A program made the position numbers and the translations under genes. From Phocaeicola coprophilus (GTDB taxonomy: Bacteria; Bacteroidota; Bacteroidia; Bacteroidales; Bacteroidaceae), in assembly GCA_016900015.1 (NCBI GenBank), contig JACJJM010000007.1:60637-124636 (forward strand): 64,000 nucleotides of DNA, given 5' to 3'. Positions 37,584 through 45,965 of the stretch are shown here, piece by piece (position 1 is the stretch's first letter; the number at the start of each line of letters is the position of its first letter). Below the pieces are notes generated by a model, which saw nothing but the letters and a program-made list of their open reading frames with translations, made no database searches and was not told where the DNA came from.

Positions 37584-40500
37584 TTAGAATAAGAATGTTA
37601 CACTTCCCTGAATGTTCCGTGCAAACGGATAGGAAGTTCCACGTTCATACTTGATGGACGAGAAATGCCATAAATCACTCATATTGATGCCAAAAAGAAC
37701 ACTTTGCAACTTCGTGGTGCGTTTCAGCCATTCGGTATCCCAGCGGTATTGCAGGCTGACGGACTGGATGTCAAACCAATTATCGTCCATCACGAAACGT
37801 GAACTGGCGTAGGTCGATTGGTTACCATAACCTTTGAAAAACTTCTTGTCACCCGGTTTCTGCCAACGGTCAGAAAACACGCGCTTGTCCACGTTTTGAC
37901 TTCCTATCGTACCGTTGGTTACCTCCACACGGTTAATCAACGTACTGTTATAGGTCTGGCCACCCCATTGGTAAGCAAACGAGATGTTAAGCGTAAAGTC
38001 TTTCCAGCGAAACATGGTGCTGGCATTACCTCGATAGGGTGAACCATAGGTGGCATCCACACCGGCATATACATAATCTTCCTTGCTCCATGTCTTTGTC
38101 ACATTTCCATTCTTGTCCAAATACAATTCCTGTCCGGTAGCAGGGTCGATACCCAACGAACGTACGACGTATATGCCATACATGGAACGTCCTTCATACA
38201 TCAAACGTGCCGGCTGAGTCCTGTTTTCAGTGGCATTGGCTGAGAGGTATTCCATATTGTCCGTCATGATGGCATCCGACAACTTACGTATTTCATTCTT
38301 GTTATATATCAACTGACCACTGACCATCCAAGTGAAATCACGCTTCATGTCGCGAATCAGATAAGCACTCAACGAAGCTTCGAAACCACTGTTGCGCACC
38401 GTGCCCACATTGGCTGAATAAGAAGGAAAGCCCGTTGCCAAAGGCAAGTCCATGGACGAAACCAACGCCTTCGTATCCTTTATATAATAATCAAATGCAC
38501 CAGTGATACGGTAGTCAAAGAGCGAGAACTCCAGACCGATGTTCGTTTCATAAGTGTCTTGCCATGTCAGGTTTCTGTTGCCAAAGCCTTGCAAATGGGC
38601 TGCATTCCAATTCACATAACGATCACCTGAGGTATAAGCATACATCGTGCGGGCATCAGCGGCATCAAAATCCATGGCACCGGTAATACCATAAGAAGCT
38701 TTCAGACGTAAGTTATTGACCACAGAGGCAACGTTTTCCATAAACTTCTCATGATGCAAGTTCCATCCTACACCGACGCTCCAGAACGGGGCGAAACGTT
38801 TGTCTGCACCAAACTGGGAACTGCCATCGATACGAAACGAACCATCAATAAAGTAACGGTTGTCATACGTATAGTTCACGTTGCCCGTGTAACCCACACG
38901 GCGGCTTACCACCTCACTGCCCGTCGGAGTGCCTCCACTCTCATATTGCAAGGCGTTAGTGATGAATGACAAATCTTGGTTGCTGAAACCCTCGGCTACA
39001 AATGTGTAGAGCTTGTCCTTGCTCTCCGACACCGAGAAGTCAAAGCCTGCATAAAGCTGGTGCTTATCCTTGAAGGTCTTCGTGTAACTCAACGTCAGGC
39101 GACCGTCATATGTGAAATTGTCGCCTGAGCCATACGTGTAGCGGCCTTTCCGGCGTATCCCCTCCAGCGTGCTGTTGTATTCACTTTTATTGAACTCCGA
39201 ATGCTCGGCAGGAAGAAACTGGTCGCTGGTAGTACGTGTGGTGGAGATACCGAACTGTCCACGTAAAATCAATTCAGGAAGGATGCTCCACTCAATAGAG
39301 AAGTTGTTGATGATGCCCAACGCACGAGTCTTGTCGAAAGTATTAAGCGTAGCATCATAAAGCGGGTTTTGCACTTTATCGCTCGTGGAATGAAGCCCGT
39401 CGAAGTATTGTATCAAGTTGCCTTCATCGTCATAAGGACGGTAGTAAGGTTGCATCTGAACATATGTACTGAATGAGCCATATGGACTTTCGTCACTCAA
39501 TGTGTTGCTGATGTTCGTGTAGTTGCGGAACAAAAGGTTCTTATAGGAATACATCAACGTGATGTCACCGTTGAACACACGACGAGAAGACCCCTTCATG
39601 GCACCAGCCGTATCACGATAAGAAAGTGATGTTCCCCAGCGGAACTCATCACGACCACCTTCAAGACGAAGGTTATAGTTCTGGCCTACACCCGTGCGAA
39701 GAGGCTTACTTAGCCAGTCCGTATTCACACCTGAAAGAACATCGCGCAAACGTTTCTGATAATCTTGCTGATATTCCATAGTCTTAGTAGGATTTCCCTC
39801 AGACTCATACAACCCTACAATACGTTCCAACTCCAGTTTATCACGAGCGTTAAGCAAATCATAAGAAGTCAAGTCGGGCACTTCAAAGCTGATGCCAGCC
39901 GTAGCTGTCATCTTCAACTTTCCCGGTTCGGGCTGCTTCGTCTCGATGACAATGACACCGTTGGCACCACGTGAACCATAAATGGCCGTGGCAGAAGCAT
40001 CTTTAAGAATAGTAATGGATTCTATCTCCTCGTCATTGTAGTCCATTAATTTGGTTAAAGAGATTTCAAAGCCATCCATGATGATGAGCGGCGTGTTCAC
40101 GTTCGTATTGGTCGTCTCATTCAACTCATCCAGACTCAGCGGCAGCGACGACGTACCACGGATATTCATCTGCGGCAGGGCATTCGGGTCACTACCAAAC
40201 GCATTGTTCATGGGAATGTTCAGCGAAGCGTCAGCATTACGCAGAGTCTGGAGCAGGTTTTGGCCTTTATACATCTTCAGTTTCTCCTGCCCGATGGTGG
40301 TCGCTGCGCCGGTATAGCTCTCGCGGGCCTTGCGGAAGATACCCGTCACCACCACGTCGCCCAGCGTCTTCGAGTCAGACTCCAGGAGTACCTCCATGTT
40401 CGGGAGGGCCTCAAGGGTCTGGGTCTTCATGCCGATGTAAGAGATTAGGAGGTTAGAGCCGTCGGGCACGTCGTTCAACGTGAAGCGGCCATCGATGTCC

Positions 40501-40943
40501 GTAGCGGCACCCTTGTCTGAACCTTCCACACGGACCGAAGCACCAATTACAGGAAGGCCGTCCTCTTTCGAAATAACCACTCCAGAAATTTTTCTACCTC
40601 CTCCCACAGGTTTTTTACTCCCATTTTTCAGACGGTTCACGTTGATGAAACGACCGTCGATGACGTACTCGAAAGGTTTGTCTTTCAAAATCATCTGCAA
40701 GGCGGACTCCACTGTCGCGTCTTTCACCCGCCCGTTCACCTGGTATCCGTCCACATCATCGTAAGAGAACAGAATCTTGTAACCGGACAATCCTTCCAAC
40801 TTCTTCAAGGCGGAGGACAAGCTCTCTCCGTTCAACTCCATGGTGACGCGTTTCCCATCGCTCTTGTCCTGTGCCTGAACCGGAGGCGCGAGGAACAAGC
40901 TGCATAGAAGCATCACAAGGCTTAACAGTCTACATTTCTCCAT
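37584..40943 (-). CDS. SusC-family TonB-dependent receptor with STN domain (locus B)
   Basis: A 1119-residue outer-membrane transporter. Order: signal peptide (1-24), STN signalling domain (about 30-105), carboxypeptidase-like regulatory domain (about 118-195), plug (about 200-335, with LIIMDGFEI and ILKDASATAIYGSRGANGV) and a 22-strand-type barrel ending QGSVTFLF. The STN domain is the part that contacts FecR, so this SusC probably also signals. An ECF-type promoter lies 51-76 bp upstream. The protein is an intact relative of the truncated SusC in locus A. Confidence 0.96.
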   Translation of the reverse strand: MEKCRLLSLVMLLCSLFLAPPVQAQDKSDGKRVTMELNGESLSSALKKLEGLSGYKILFSYDDVDGYQVNGRVKDATVESALQMILKDKPFEYVIDGRFINVNRLKNGSKKPVGGGRKISGVVISKEDGLPVIGASVRVEGSDKGAATDIDGRFTLNDVPDGSNLLISYIGMKTQTLEALPNMEVLLESDSKTLGDVVVTGIFRKARESYTGAATTIGQEKLKMYKGQNLLQTLRNADASLNIPMNNAFGSDPNALPQMNIRGTSSLPLSLDELNETTNTNVNTPLIIMDGFEISLTKLMDYNDEEIESITILKDASATAIYGSRGANGVIVIETKQPEPGKLKMTATAGISFEVPDLTSYDLLNARDKLELERIVGLYESEGNPTKTMEYQQDYQKRLRDVLSGVNTDWLSKPLRTGVGQNYNLRLEGGRDEFRWGTSLSYRDTAGAMKGSSRRVFNGDITLMYSYKNLLFRNYTNISNTLSDESPYGSFSTYVQMQPYYRPYDDEGNLIQYFDGLHSTSDKVQNPLYDATLNTFDKTRALGIINNFSIEWSILPELILRGQFGISTTRTTSDQFLPAEHSEFNKSEYNSTLEGIRRKGRYTYGSGDNFTYDGRLTLSYTKTFKDKHQLYAGFDFSVSESKDKLYTFVAEGFSNQDLSFITNALQYESGGTPTGSEVVSRRVGYTGNVNYTYDNRYFIDGSFRIDGSSQFGADKRFAPFWSVGVGWNLHHEKFMENVASVVNNLRLKASYGITGAMDFDAADARTMYAYTSGDRYVNWNAAHLQGFGNRNLTWQDTYETNIGLEFSLFDYRITGAFDYYIKDTKALVSSMDLPLATGFPSYSANVGTVRNSGFEASLSAYLIRDMKRDFTWMVSGQLIYNKNEIRKLSDAIMTDNMEYLSANATENRTQPARLMYEGRSMYGIYVVRSLGIDPATGQELYLDKNGNVTKTWSKEDYVYAGVDATYGSPYRGNASTMFRWKDFTLNISFAYQWGGQTYNSTLINRVEVTNGTIGSQNVDKRVFSDRWQKPGDKKFFKGYGNQSTYASSRFVMDDNWFDIQSVSLQYRWDTEWLKRTTKLQSVLFGINMSDLWHFSSIKYERGTSYPFARNIQGSVTFLF

Positions 40944-40993
40944 AATTTTACTTTGTTTTGAGTTAACATTCTTTTTTCTTTCTCTACTTATAA

Positions 40994-41019
40994 TACGTTT
41001 CAGAAAAAAAATCGGGTAC
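40994..41019 (-). promoter_or_regulatory. ECF-type promoter upstream of susC (locus B)
   Basis: On the minus strand GTACCC (41014-41019) and CGTA (40994-40997) are 16 bp apart. The wider context CGTACCCGA and ACGTATTATA is shared with the site upstream of fecR-B, although the genes there are unrelated, which supports control by the same sigma factor. Confidence 0.68.
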
Positions 41020-41093
41020 GATTTTTGCGTTTTTTTTCACTCAAAACTGAAAAAAGTTTGTAACGTGCTAATTTTGTTAAAGTTACAGAGGGA

Positions 41094-41127
41094 GAAAAAA
41101 GCCCCCGCCATAGAGAATAGCGAGGGC
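41094..41127 (-). terminator. Terminator of the MFS transporter gene
   Basis: GCCCCCGC (41101-41108) pairs with GCGAGGGC (41120-41127) with one mismatch; a T run follows on the minus strand. Confidence 0.75.
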
Positions 41128-41206
41128 ACTCGTAAAAGATGACGCCATAAAGCAGTTTTCAAAACTGCGAACTTGATGTAACCCGGTTGCAAACAGATTT
41201 CATCCG

Positions 41207-42490
41207 TCACGCCCGTGCGCGGCGGGGCAGGAAGGCTTGCAGCAAGGCCCAGGCCACGAGGTAAGCGAAGCCGGCAATCATGAAGACAACGAAGTAGCTG
41301 CCCGTGATTTCCAACACGTTGCCGACTAACGAGGCGGCCAGCACGCCCCCGACGGAACCGGCAAAGCTGGACATGGAGGTCATCGTGGCGACACTGCTCT
41401 TGGGGTAATAGTCGGAAACGACGGTGTAGATGTTTGAAGCCCAACCTTGATGGGCGAAGCAGGCGAGGCTGATGATGAGAATGCTACCCCAGAGAGAACC
41501 GATGCCGGGAATGAGCAGGACAGGGATGACGAGCAGGGCGCAGACAAGCAAGCCCGTGCGGCGGGCGAAACCCACGCTGCGGCCCAGGGCGATGAGGCGG
41601 GAAGAGATGTAGCCGCCGGCGATGCCGCCGAAGGAAGAGAAGGTGTAGATGACGATGAGCGGGAGGACCATCTGCTGGATGTGCACGCCATAGGCCTTTT
41701 CAAGGAAATCAGGCGTCCAGAAAAGGAAAAACCACCAGACCCAGTCACACACGAAGCGCGCCAGGCAGATGCCCACCGTGCTGCGCTGCTTCATCAAGGC
41801 CCACCACGTCGGACGCGGGCCTTCCTCTTCAGGCGCGGCTGCGGACGCCGTCTTCTCGTCTTGGTTGATGTAGTCGTATTCAGCCCGGCTCAACCCCTTG
41901 GCCTCACGGGGGACACGGTAGCACCAAAGCCAGAACACCATCCACACGAGGCCCAGCGCACCGGTGATGATGAAAGCCATCTGCCAGCCGTAGGCCACAG
42001 TGACACAAGTGACGATGATGGGCGAGACGACAGCTCCGATGTTGCTTCCTGCATTGAATATGCCCGTGGCCAACGCGCGTTCCTTGACGGGAAACCATTC
42101 AGCCGTAGCCTTGATGGCTGCGGGGAAATTGGCGCTCTCGCCCAACCCGAGGAAGAAGCGGGCGATGCCGAAACCCAGTGCGCCGCGCGCCGCAGCGTGG
42201 AAGCAACCGGCCAGACTCCAGACGACAATGGCCACGGCGTAGGATATGCGTGTGCCGAACTTGTCGATGATGCGTCCGATAAAGAGGAGGCCGACAGCGT
42301 AGGCGGCCTGGAAGGCTGAGACGATGTAGCCATAGTCGGCTTCAGAGATGTGGATGTCGTCAGTGATGATGGGCTTGAGCATGCCGAGCACCTGACGGTC
42401 GATGTAATTGATGGTGGTGGCGAAGAAAAGCAGGGCGATGATGCGCCACCGATAATGCCCCACACGGGGAGACAGTTGTGATGAATTCAT
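41207..42490 (-). CDS. MFS transporter, hexuronate/anion-cation symporter type
   Basis: A 427-residue protein with twelve membrane segments. It begins with YRWRIIALLFFATTINYIDRQVLGML, the signature of the anion:cation symporter family that includes the hexuronate transporter ExuT, and has the cytoplasmic loop RIIDKFGTR and the NFPAAIKATAEWFP motif. Predicted role: proton-coupled uptake of a sugar acid. No sugar-acid catabolic gene is adjacent, so the substrate is only inferred from the family. It has its own promoter and terminator. Confidence 0.88.
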   Translation of the reverse strand: MNSSQLSPRVGHYRWRIIALLFFATTINYIDRQVLGMLKPIITDDIHISEADYGYIVSAFQAAYAVGLLFIGRIIDKFGTRISYAVAIVVWSLAGCFHAAARGALGFGIARFFLGLGESANFPAAIKATAEWFPVKERALATGIFNAGSNIGAVVSPIIVTCVTVAYGWQMAFIITGALGLVWMVFWLWCYRVPREAKGLSRAEYDYINQDEKTASAAAPEEEGPRPTWWALMKQRSTVGICLARFVCDWVWWFFLFWTPDFLEKAYGVHIQQMVLPLIVIYTFSSFGGIAGGYISSRLIALGRSVGFARRTGLLVCALLVIPVLLIPGIGSLWGSILIISLACFAHQGWASNIYTVVSDYYPKSSVATMTSMSSFAGSVGGVLAASLVGNVLEITGSYFVVFMIAGFAYLVAWALLQAFLPRRARA

Positions 42491-42541
42491 GTCACGTGTG
42501 TTTTTTACAGGTTAATAGTTTAAGATTATCATATAGTAAGG

Positions 42542-42549
42542 CAAAATTA
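42542..42549 (-). promoter_or_regulatory. Promoter -7 element of the MFS gene
   Basis: TAATTTTG on the minus strand fits TAnnTTTG, 51 bp before the start codon. Confidence 0.55.
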
Positions 42550-42583
42550 CAAAGTTTCAAGAAATATCCCTAAGTCCGGGATA

Positions 42584-42626
42584 CAAAAAAATCCGCCGCC
42601 TGCGCATGCAGACTGCGGATTTTTGT
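42584..42626 (-). terminator. Terminator after secG
   Basis: AATCCGC (42590-42596) pairs with GCGGATT (42615-42621), flanked by an A run and a T run, so it can act on both strands; it closes the secG transcript. A small dyad TATCCC/GGGATA (42565-42583) follows. Confidence 0.82.
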
Positions 42627-42656
42627 CTCTTTGTGCCCTGAGGCCCTATGCAACGG

Positions 42657-43064
42657 TCATTGCTGCGGTGCTTCCGTGCCGGCTGCAGGAGCTTGCCCTT
42701 CTGCCGGAGTGTCCTGTGCGGGAGCTTGTTGTTCTGCCGGGGCCGCTGTCGAAGCGTCGAAACCGGGGATGCCCTGCGGGTTGGTCTGGCTGCCACGCTG
42801 AGCTTCCTCCATCAACACGGACTCATGCTGGCCGGCCGAAGGCAAGGCATAAGCAGAAATCACGCTCACGACCACCATGAAGATGGCCAGGCCCCATGTA
42901 GCCTTCTCAAGGACGTCAGTCGTCTTGCGCACGCCCATAATCTGGTTTGACGATGCGAAACCGGCAGCCAAGCCGCCGCCTTTGGAATTTTGAATCAAGA
43001 CGATGAAGCACATCAGAACGGATGCCACGACAATCAGGCAGACTAATATTACAAATACGGTCAT
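42657..43064 (-). CDS. secG: Preprotein translocase subunit SecG
   Basis: A 135-residue membrane protein with two membrane segments (about 3-24 and 52-72) joined by the conserved loop LIQNSKGGGLAAGFASS. SecG assists protein export through SecYEG in the inner membrane. The tail after residue 85 is long and rich in Ala, Pro, Gln and Glu, common in Bacteroidales SecG. It is the last gene of a four-gene unit and starts one base after the stop of the TPR-type gene. Confidence 0.93.
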   Translation of the reverse strand: MTVFVILVCLIVVASVLMCFIVLIQNSKGGGLAAGFASSNQIMGVRKTTDVLEKATWGLAIFMVVVSVISAYALPSAGQHESVLMEEAQRGSQTNPQGIPGFDASTAAPAEQQAPAQDTPAEGQAPAAGTEAPQQ

Positions 43065-43065
43065 T

Positions 43066-43809
43066 TTATTGTTTTGATTTAGCGTTAATAATCAATTCTT
43101 CCAACTGTTTTATTTGGTTTGCAAAGTAAGTGCTTTTTTTTGGATATTTCAAACTAAGCTTTTTAATTATTTCAATGGCCTTGGCATATCGCTGCTGTTT
43201 GATATAGATTTTGGCCAAGGTTTCGGTGAAATAGCTATCATCGTCACTCTCAGCATCCTCATCGGCTGCCGCTGCTGACGTGTCGGTCTCGTCATGCACC
43301 TTGGAGAAAGCATAACCGGCATCGGCCTTCTCGATAAAATCGTCGATCAGACGCTGGCCGCGCATGGGGCTGGCGGCAACAGGCTCATCCGAAGAGACTT
43401 CCCCGCGCAGGAGATAAGAAGCATAGTCCGTCGCTATGCCACTGCCGATGGCTGCATAAGTCGACTCCTCAGGCATCGACGAAAGGTAGGCGTCAATGAT
43501 GGCCAGCGTGCGGTCGCCAGCCGAAGCCTCCTCCGCAGACGTGCCGGACGACTTCACCGGCAGCCGCAGGTCGCCTTCAAGGAAATGATAGAGGAAGGCA
43601 CGGTGAGTGATGTAGACGACCGAACGGCACAACTCCTGCTCGAAAGCAGGGTCGCCGAGCACGCGAAGATTCTTCAAATAGAGCAGGCGGGCCGCCTGAT
43701 AATAAGGATAGCGGGCCAGCACGCCGCACAATGCTTCCAGCGAATCGCGGTCGAGCTTTTCAGGATGGGCGAGATAGGTTTGCAGGTCTATCATGAGCAG
43801 TTCAGGCAT
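43066..43809 (-). CDS. TPR-like protein of unknown function
   Basis: A 247-residue protein from the start MPELLMIDLQ at 43809, just inside the gap after lptE. The C-terminal third has the tetratricopeptide pattern SYFTETLAKIYIKQQRYAKAIEIIKKLSLKYPKKSTYFANQI. The N-terminal part is helical (LCGVLARYPYYQAARLLYLKNL). No signal peptide or membrane segment is seen, so it is probably cytoplasmic. Its place between lptE and secG suggests a link to envelope assembly, but this is inference. Confidence 0.75.
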   Translation of the reverse strand: MPELLMIDLQTYLAHPEKLDRDSLEALCGVLARYPYYQAARLLYLKNLRVLGDPAFEQELCRSVVYITHRAFLYHFLEGDLRLPVKSSGTSAEEASAGDRTLAIIDAYLSSMPEESTYAAIGSGIATDYASYLLRGEVSSDEPVAASPMRGQRLIDDFIEKADAGYAFSKVHDETDTSAAAADEDAESDDDSYFTETLAKIYIKQQRYAKAIEIIKKLSLKYPKKSTYFANQIKQLEELIINAKSKQ

Positions 43810-43813
43810 TACG

Positions 43814-44335
43814 TCACCAGTTGGCCACTGTGGCATTGAATATCTGGTCGACAATCTCCGTCGTCATGTCTTCGATCAAGCCGTCCTGCACGGAGGTGAG
43901 TTGCAGGGTGGAGTCATACGTCTGCGAGGCGGTGAACTTCTGCTCGAAGTCCTCGGCATGGTTCGTGTTGTTCACAAAGCGCACATTGACCGTCAGACGC
44001 AGTTCCACTTGGGCGGAATAGCCGTCAGCAGCCACAGACTTGTTATACACGTCATAGCCCGTGATTTCACCCGACACTTCCAAGTCGCCTCCACGCTTGA
44101 CAAACCGCAGCTTTGTCTGCTGCGCATAGGCATCCTGCAACTTGTTGTTGAATGTCGAAGCCAAAGGACCGTATTGGTAGAGGGCACGGTTCTCGAAGGT
44201 GTTGACCGTAATGGTCTTCACCTTATCATAATTGATGGAAGCACCGTTGAAACGATACGACACAGTGCACGAGAGAAGCGTCATGAGCATAAAAAGCGCG
44301 TATGCCCCCCGGCGGAGGTGTTTATTCCCAACCAT
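43814..44335 (-). CDS. lptE: LPS-assembly lipoprotein LptE-like
   Basis: A 173-residue lipoprotein (lipobox LLSC) of the Bacteroidetes LptE type: the motif TVSYRFNGASI after the lipid-anchored Cys, the IKTITVNTFENRA-like strand (here VKTITVNTFENRA) and the EVSGEITGYDV strand. LptE plugs the LptD barrel and helps LPS insertion. The start overlaps the end of the sigma-54 activator gene by 14 bp, which implies translational coupling. lptD itself is at 23172-25931. Confidence 0.87.
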   Translation of the reverse strand: MVGNKHLRRGAYALFMLMTLLSCTVSYRFNGASINYDKVKTITVNTFENRALYQYGPLASTFNNKLQDAYAQQTKLRFVKRGGDLEVSGEITGYDVYNKSVAADGYSAQVELRLTVNVRFVNNTNHAEDFEQKFTASQTYDSTLQLTSVQDGLIEDMTTEIVDQIFNATVANW

Positions 44336-45590
44336 ATTCTTTGAGTTTTCTGTAGAGTGTACGTTCTGATATATTCAAGTCTTTGGCCGCGCTCTTGCGC
44401 TTGCCGTGATTTTTCTCCAACGCCTTCTTGATGAGTTCGCGCTCGGCATCGTCCAGCGAAAGCGATTCTTTGACATGCTCGTCGGTGTCCTGCACGTCGC
44501 TCACAGGCGGCTTGACGGGAGCGGATATGTCAATGGTCGCCGGCACCGGCTTCACAGGGACTGTCATCAACTGCACATCGGCATGCCCCGGATAATAGGG
44601 CACGGCTGATGAAGGCGCAGTCTGGCCACCGGCTTTGCGCTCGCTCATGATTTCGCCTACCAGGCGTTTCAGTTCCGTCACGTCGCTGCGCATATCGAAG
44701 AGCACTTTGTAGAGAATCTCGCGCTCGCTCTCGAAGCCTCCGCCTTGCCTGCCTCCGACGTGGGGCACAAGTGTGGGAAAACGGCTTTCCTCATGCAGGG
44801 GAATATATGTCTGCAACGTGGCGGCGTCGATCTCACGCTTCTTCTCGATGATGGATATTTGCTCGGTAATGTTCTTCAACTCACGAATGTTACCCGGCCA
44901 CGGGTATGTCATGAGCACACGGCGCGCATCATCCGTAAGCTGGATGGGAGGCATGTGGTAGTTTGCAGCAAAGTCGGAAGCAAACTTGCGGAAGAGCAGA
45001 TAGATGTCATCCTTGCGCTCGCGCAAAGGGGGTATCTTGATGGGCACAGTGTTCAGACGATAATAGAGGTCCTCGCGGAAACGGCCATCGATGATAGCCT
45101 GTGACAGATTGACGTTTGTCGCAGCCACAATGCGCACATTGGTCTTCTCCACTTTCGACGAACCCACTTTGATGAATTCACCCGTCTCCAGCACGCGCAG
45201 CAGGCGGGCCTGCGTGGAGAGGGGCAGCTCGCCCACTTCATCAAGGAAAATAGTGCCCCCGTCAGCCTCGCCGAAATAACCCTTGCGCTCGCCTATGGCA
45301 CCGGTAAACGCCCCTTTCTCATGGCCGAAAAGCTCAGAGTCGATGGTGCCTTCAGGGATAGCGCCGCAGTTGACCGCGATATATTGCCCATGCTTGCGGC
45401 TGCTGTTCTGATGGATAATCTTGGGGAAATGCTCCTTGCCCACGCCGCTCTCGCCGGTGATGAGCACCGAGAGGTCGGTGGGAGCCACCTGGATGGCGAT
45501 GTCTATCGCGCGGTTCAGCCCTTCGGAATTTCCGATAATGCCGAACTTGAGTTTCACTTGTTGAATGTCTGCTGTGACCATGTCTTTCAT
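44322..45590 (-). CDS. Sigma-54-dependent transcriptional activator without receiver domain
   Basis: A 422-residue enhancer-binding protein from the start MKDMVTAD at 45590, chosen because a promoter element lies just upstream. The AAA+ domain occupies about 15-250: Walker A GESGVGKE, the sigma-54-contacting motif GAFTGA, and Walker B GGTIFLDEVGEL. A variable linker follows, then a Fis-type helix-turn-helix at the C-terminus (KRKSAAKDLNISERTLYRKLKEYGW). There is no N-terminal receiver or sensor domain, so activity may be set by amount or by a partner. It is the first gene of the unit with lptE, the TPR-like gene and secG. Confidence 0.93.
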   Translation of the reverse strand: MKDMVTADIQQVKLKFGIIGNSEGLNRAIDIAIQVAPTDLSVLITGESGVGKEHFPKIIHQNSSRKHGQYIAVNCGAIPEGTIDSELFGHEKGAFTGAIGERKGYFGEADGGTIFLDEVGELPLSTQARLLRVLETGEFIKVGSSKVEKTNVRIVAATNVNLSQAIIDGRFREDLYYRLNTVPIKIPPLRERKDDIYLLFRKFASDFAANYHMPPIQLTDDARRVLMTYPWPGNIRELKNITEQISIIEKKREIDAATLQTYIPLHEESRFPTLVPHVGGRQGGGFESEREILYKVLFDMRSDVTELKRLVGEIMSERKAGGQTAPSSAVPYYPGHADVQLMTVPVKPVPATIDISAPVKPPVSDVQDTDEHVKESLSLDDAERELIKKALEKNHGKRKSAAKDLNISERTLYRKLKEYGWE

Positions 45591-45603
45591 TTGATTTGGC
45601 AGA

Positions 45604-45611
45604 CAAAAATA
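45604..45611 (-). promoter_or_regulatory. Promoter -7 element of the sigma-54 activator operon
   Basis: TATTTTTG on the minus strand fits TAnnTTTG and lies 13 bp before the chosen start; this short leader supports the start at 45590 over 45656. Confidence 0.55.
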
Positions 45612-45656
45612 CGAATAATGACGGAATCCGACTGCAATTTTGGCAGTTTTTAGCAT

Positions 45657-45881
45657 TCAGGACAAACGCAGTCCGGCTTCTCTCTCCCTTCTCTTAAGTT
45701 AGGCCTGACGAGCCATTAAGGCCGCCCGACCATCCCCTTTACTCCGCTCTTGTCTACCCTCTACTCCGTCCGAGCACGGACTTAACTCCGCCCACGCCCG
45801 CCCTCTATGCCCAGCATCTCCTCCGGCAATTACCTGATTTTCACACGTCCGCAAAAACTACAAGTCGCTTTCATCCGGCAT
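45657..45881. other. Intergenic region with dispersed repeat copy
   Basis: No gene is seen. The segment 45702-45750 resembles 20455-20500 base for base over most of its length (GACGnGCYATTAAGG and following), and the 22-bp array at 45741-45790 is embedded in it. The region lies between the locus C terminator and the sigma-54 activator promoter. Confidence 0.6.
45741..45790. repeat. 22-bp phased array, three ACTCCG cores
   Basis: ACTCCG starts at 45741, 45763 and 45785, exactly 22 bp apart. The core is a variant of the TCCTTTCCG core of the other 22-bp arrays; the flanking pyrimidine-rich context is shared. Confidence 0.75.
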
Positions 45882-45922
45882 AAAAAAACTCCCGCCCGGC
45901 AAATCGGCAACCGGACGGGAGT
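45882..45922 (-). terminator. Terminator of the locus C operon
   Basis: ACTCCCGCCCGG (45888-45899) pairs with CCGGACGGGAGT (45911-45922) with one mismatch; a T run follows on the minus strand. Confidence 0.88.
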
Positions 45923-45965
45923 CAAACTTAGTGAGAGGGAAAAATGGAATGTTTATATCACATGA

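Noticed and set aside
41447..42319. Long plus-strand frame opposite the MFS gene
   Set aside because: Shadow of a GC-rich gene; the minus strand encodes a clear twelve-segment transporter.
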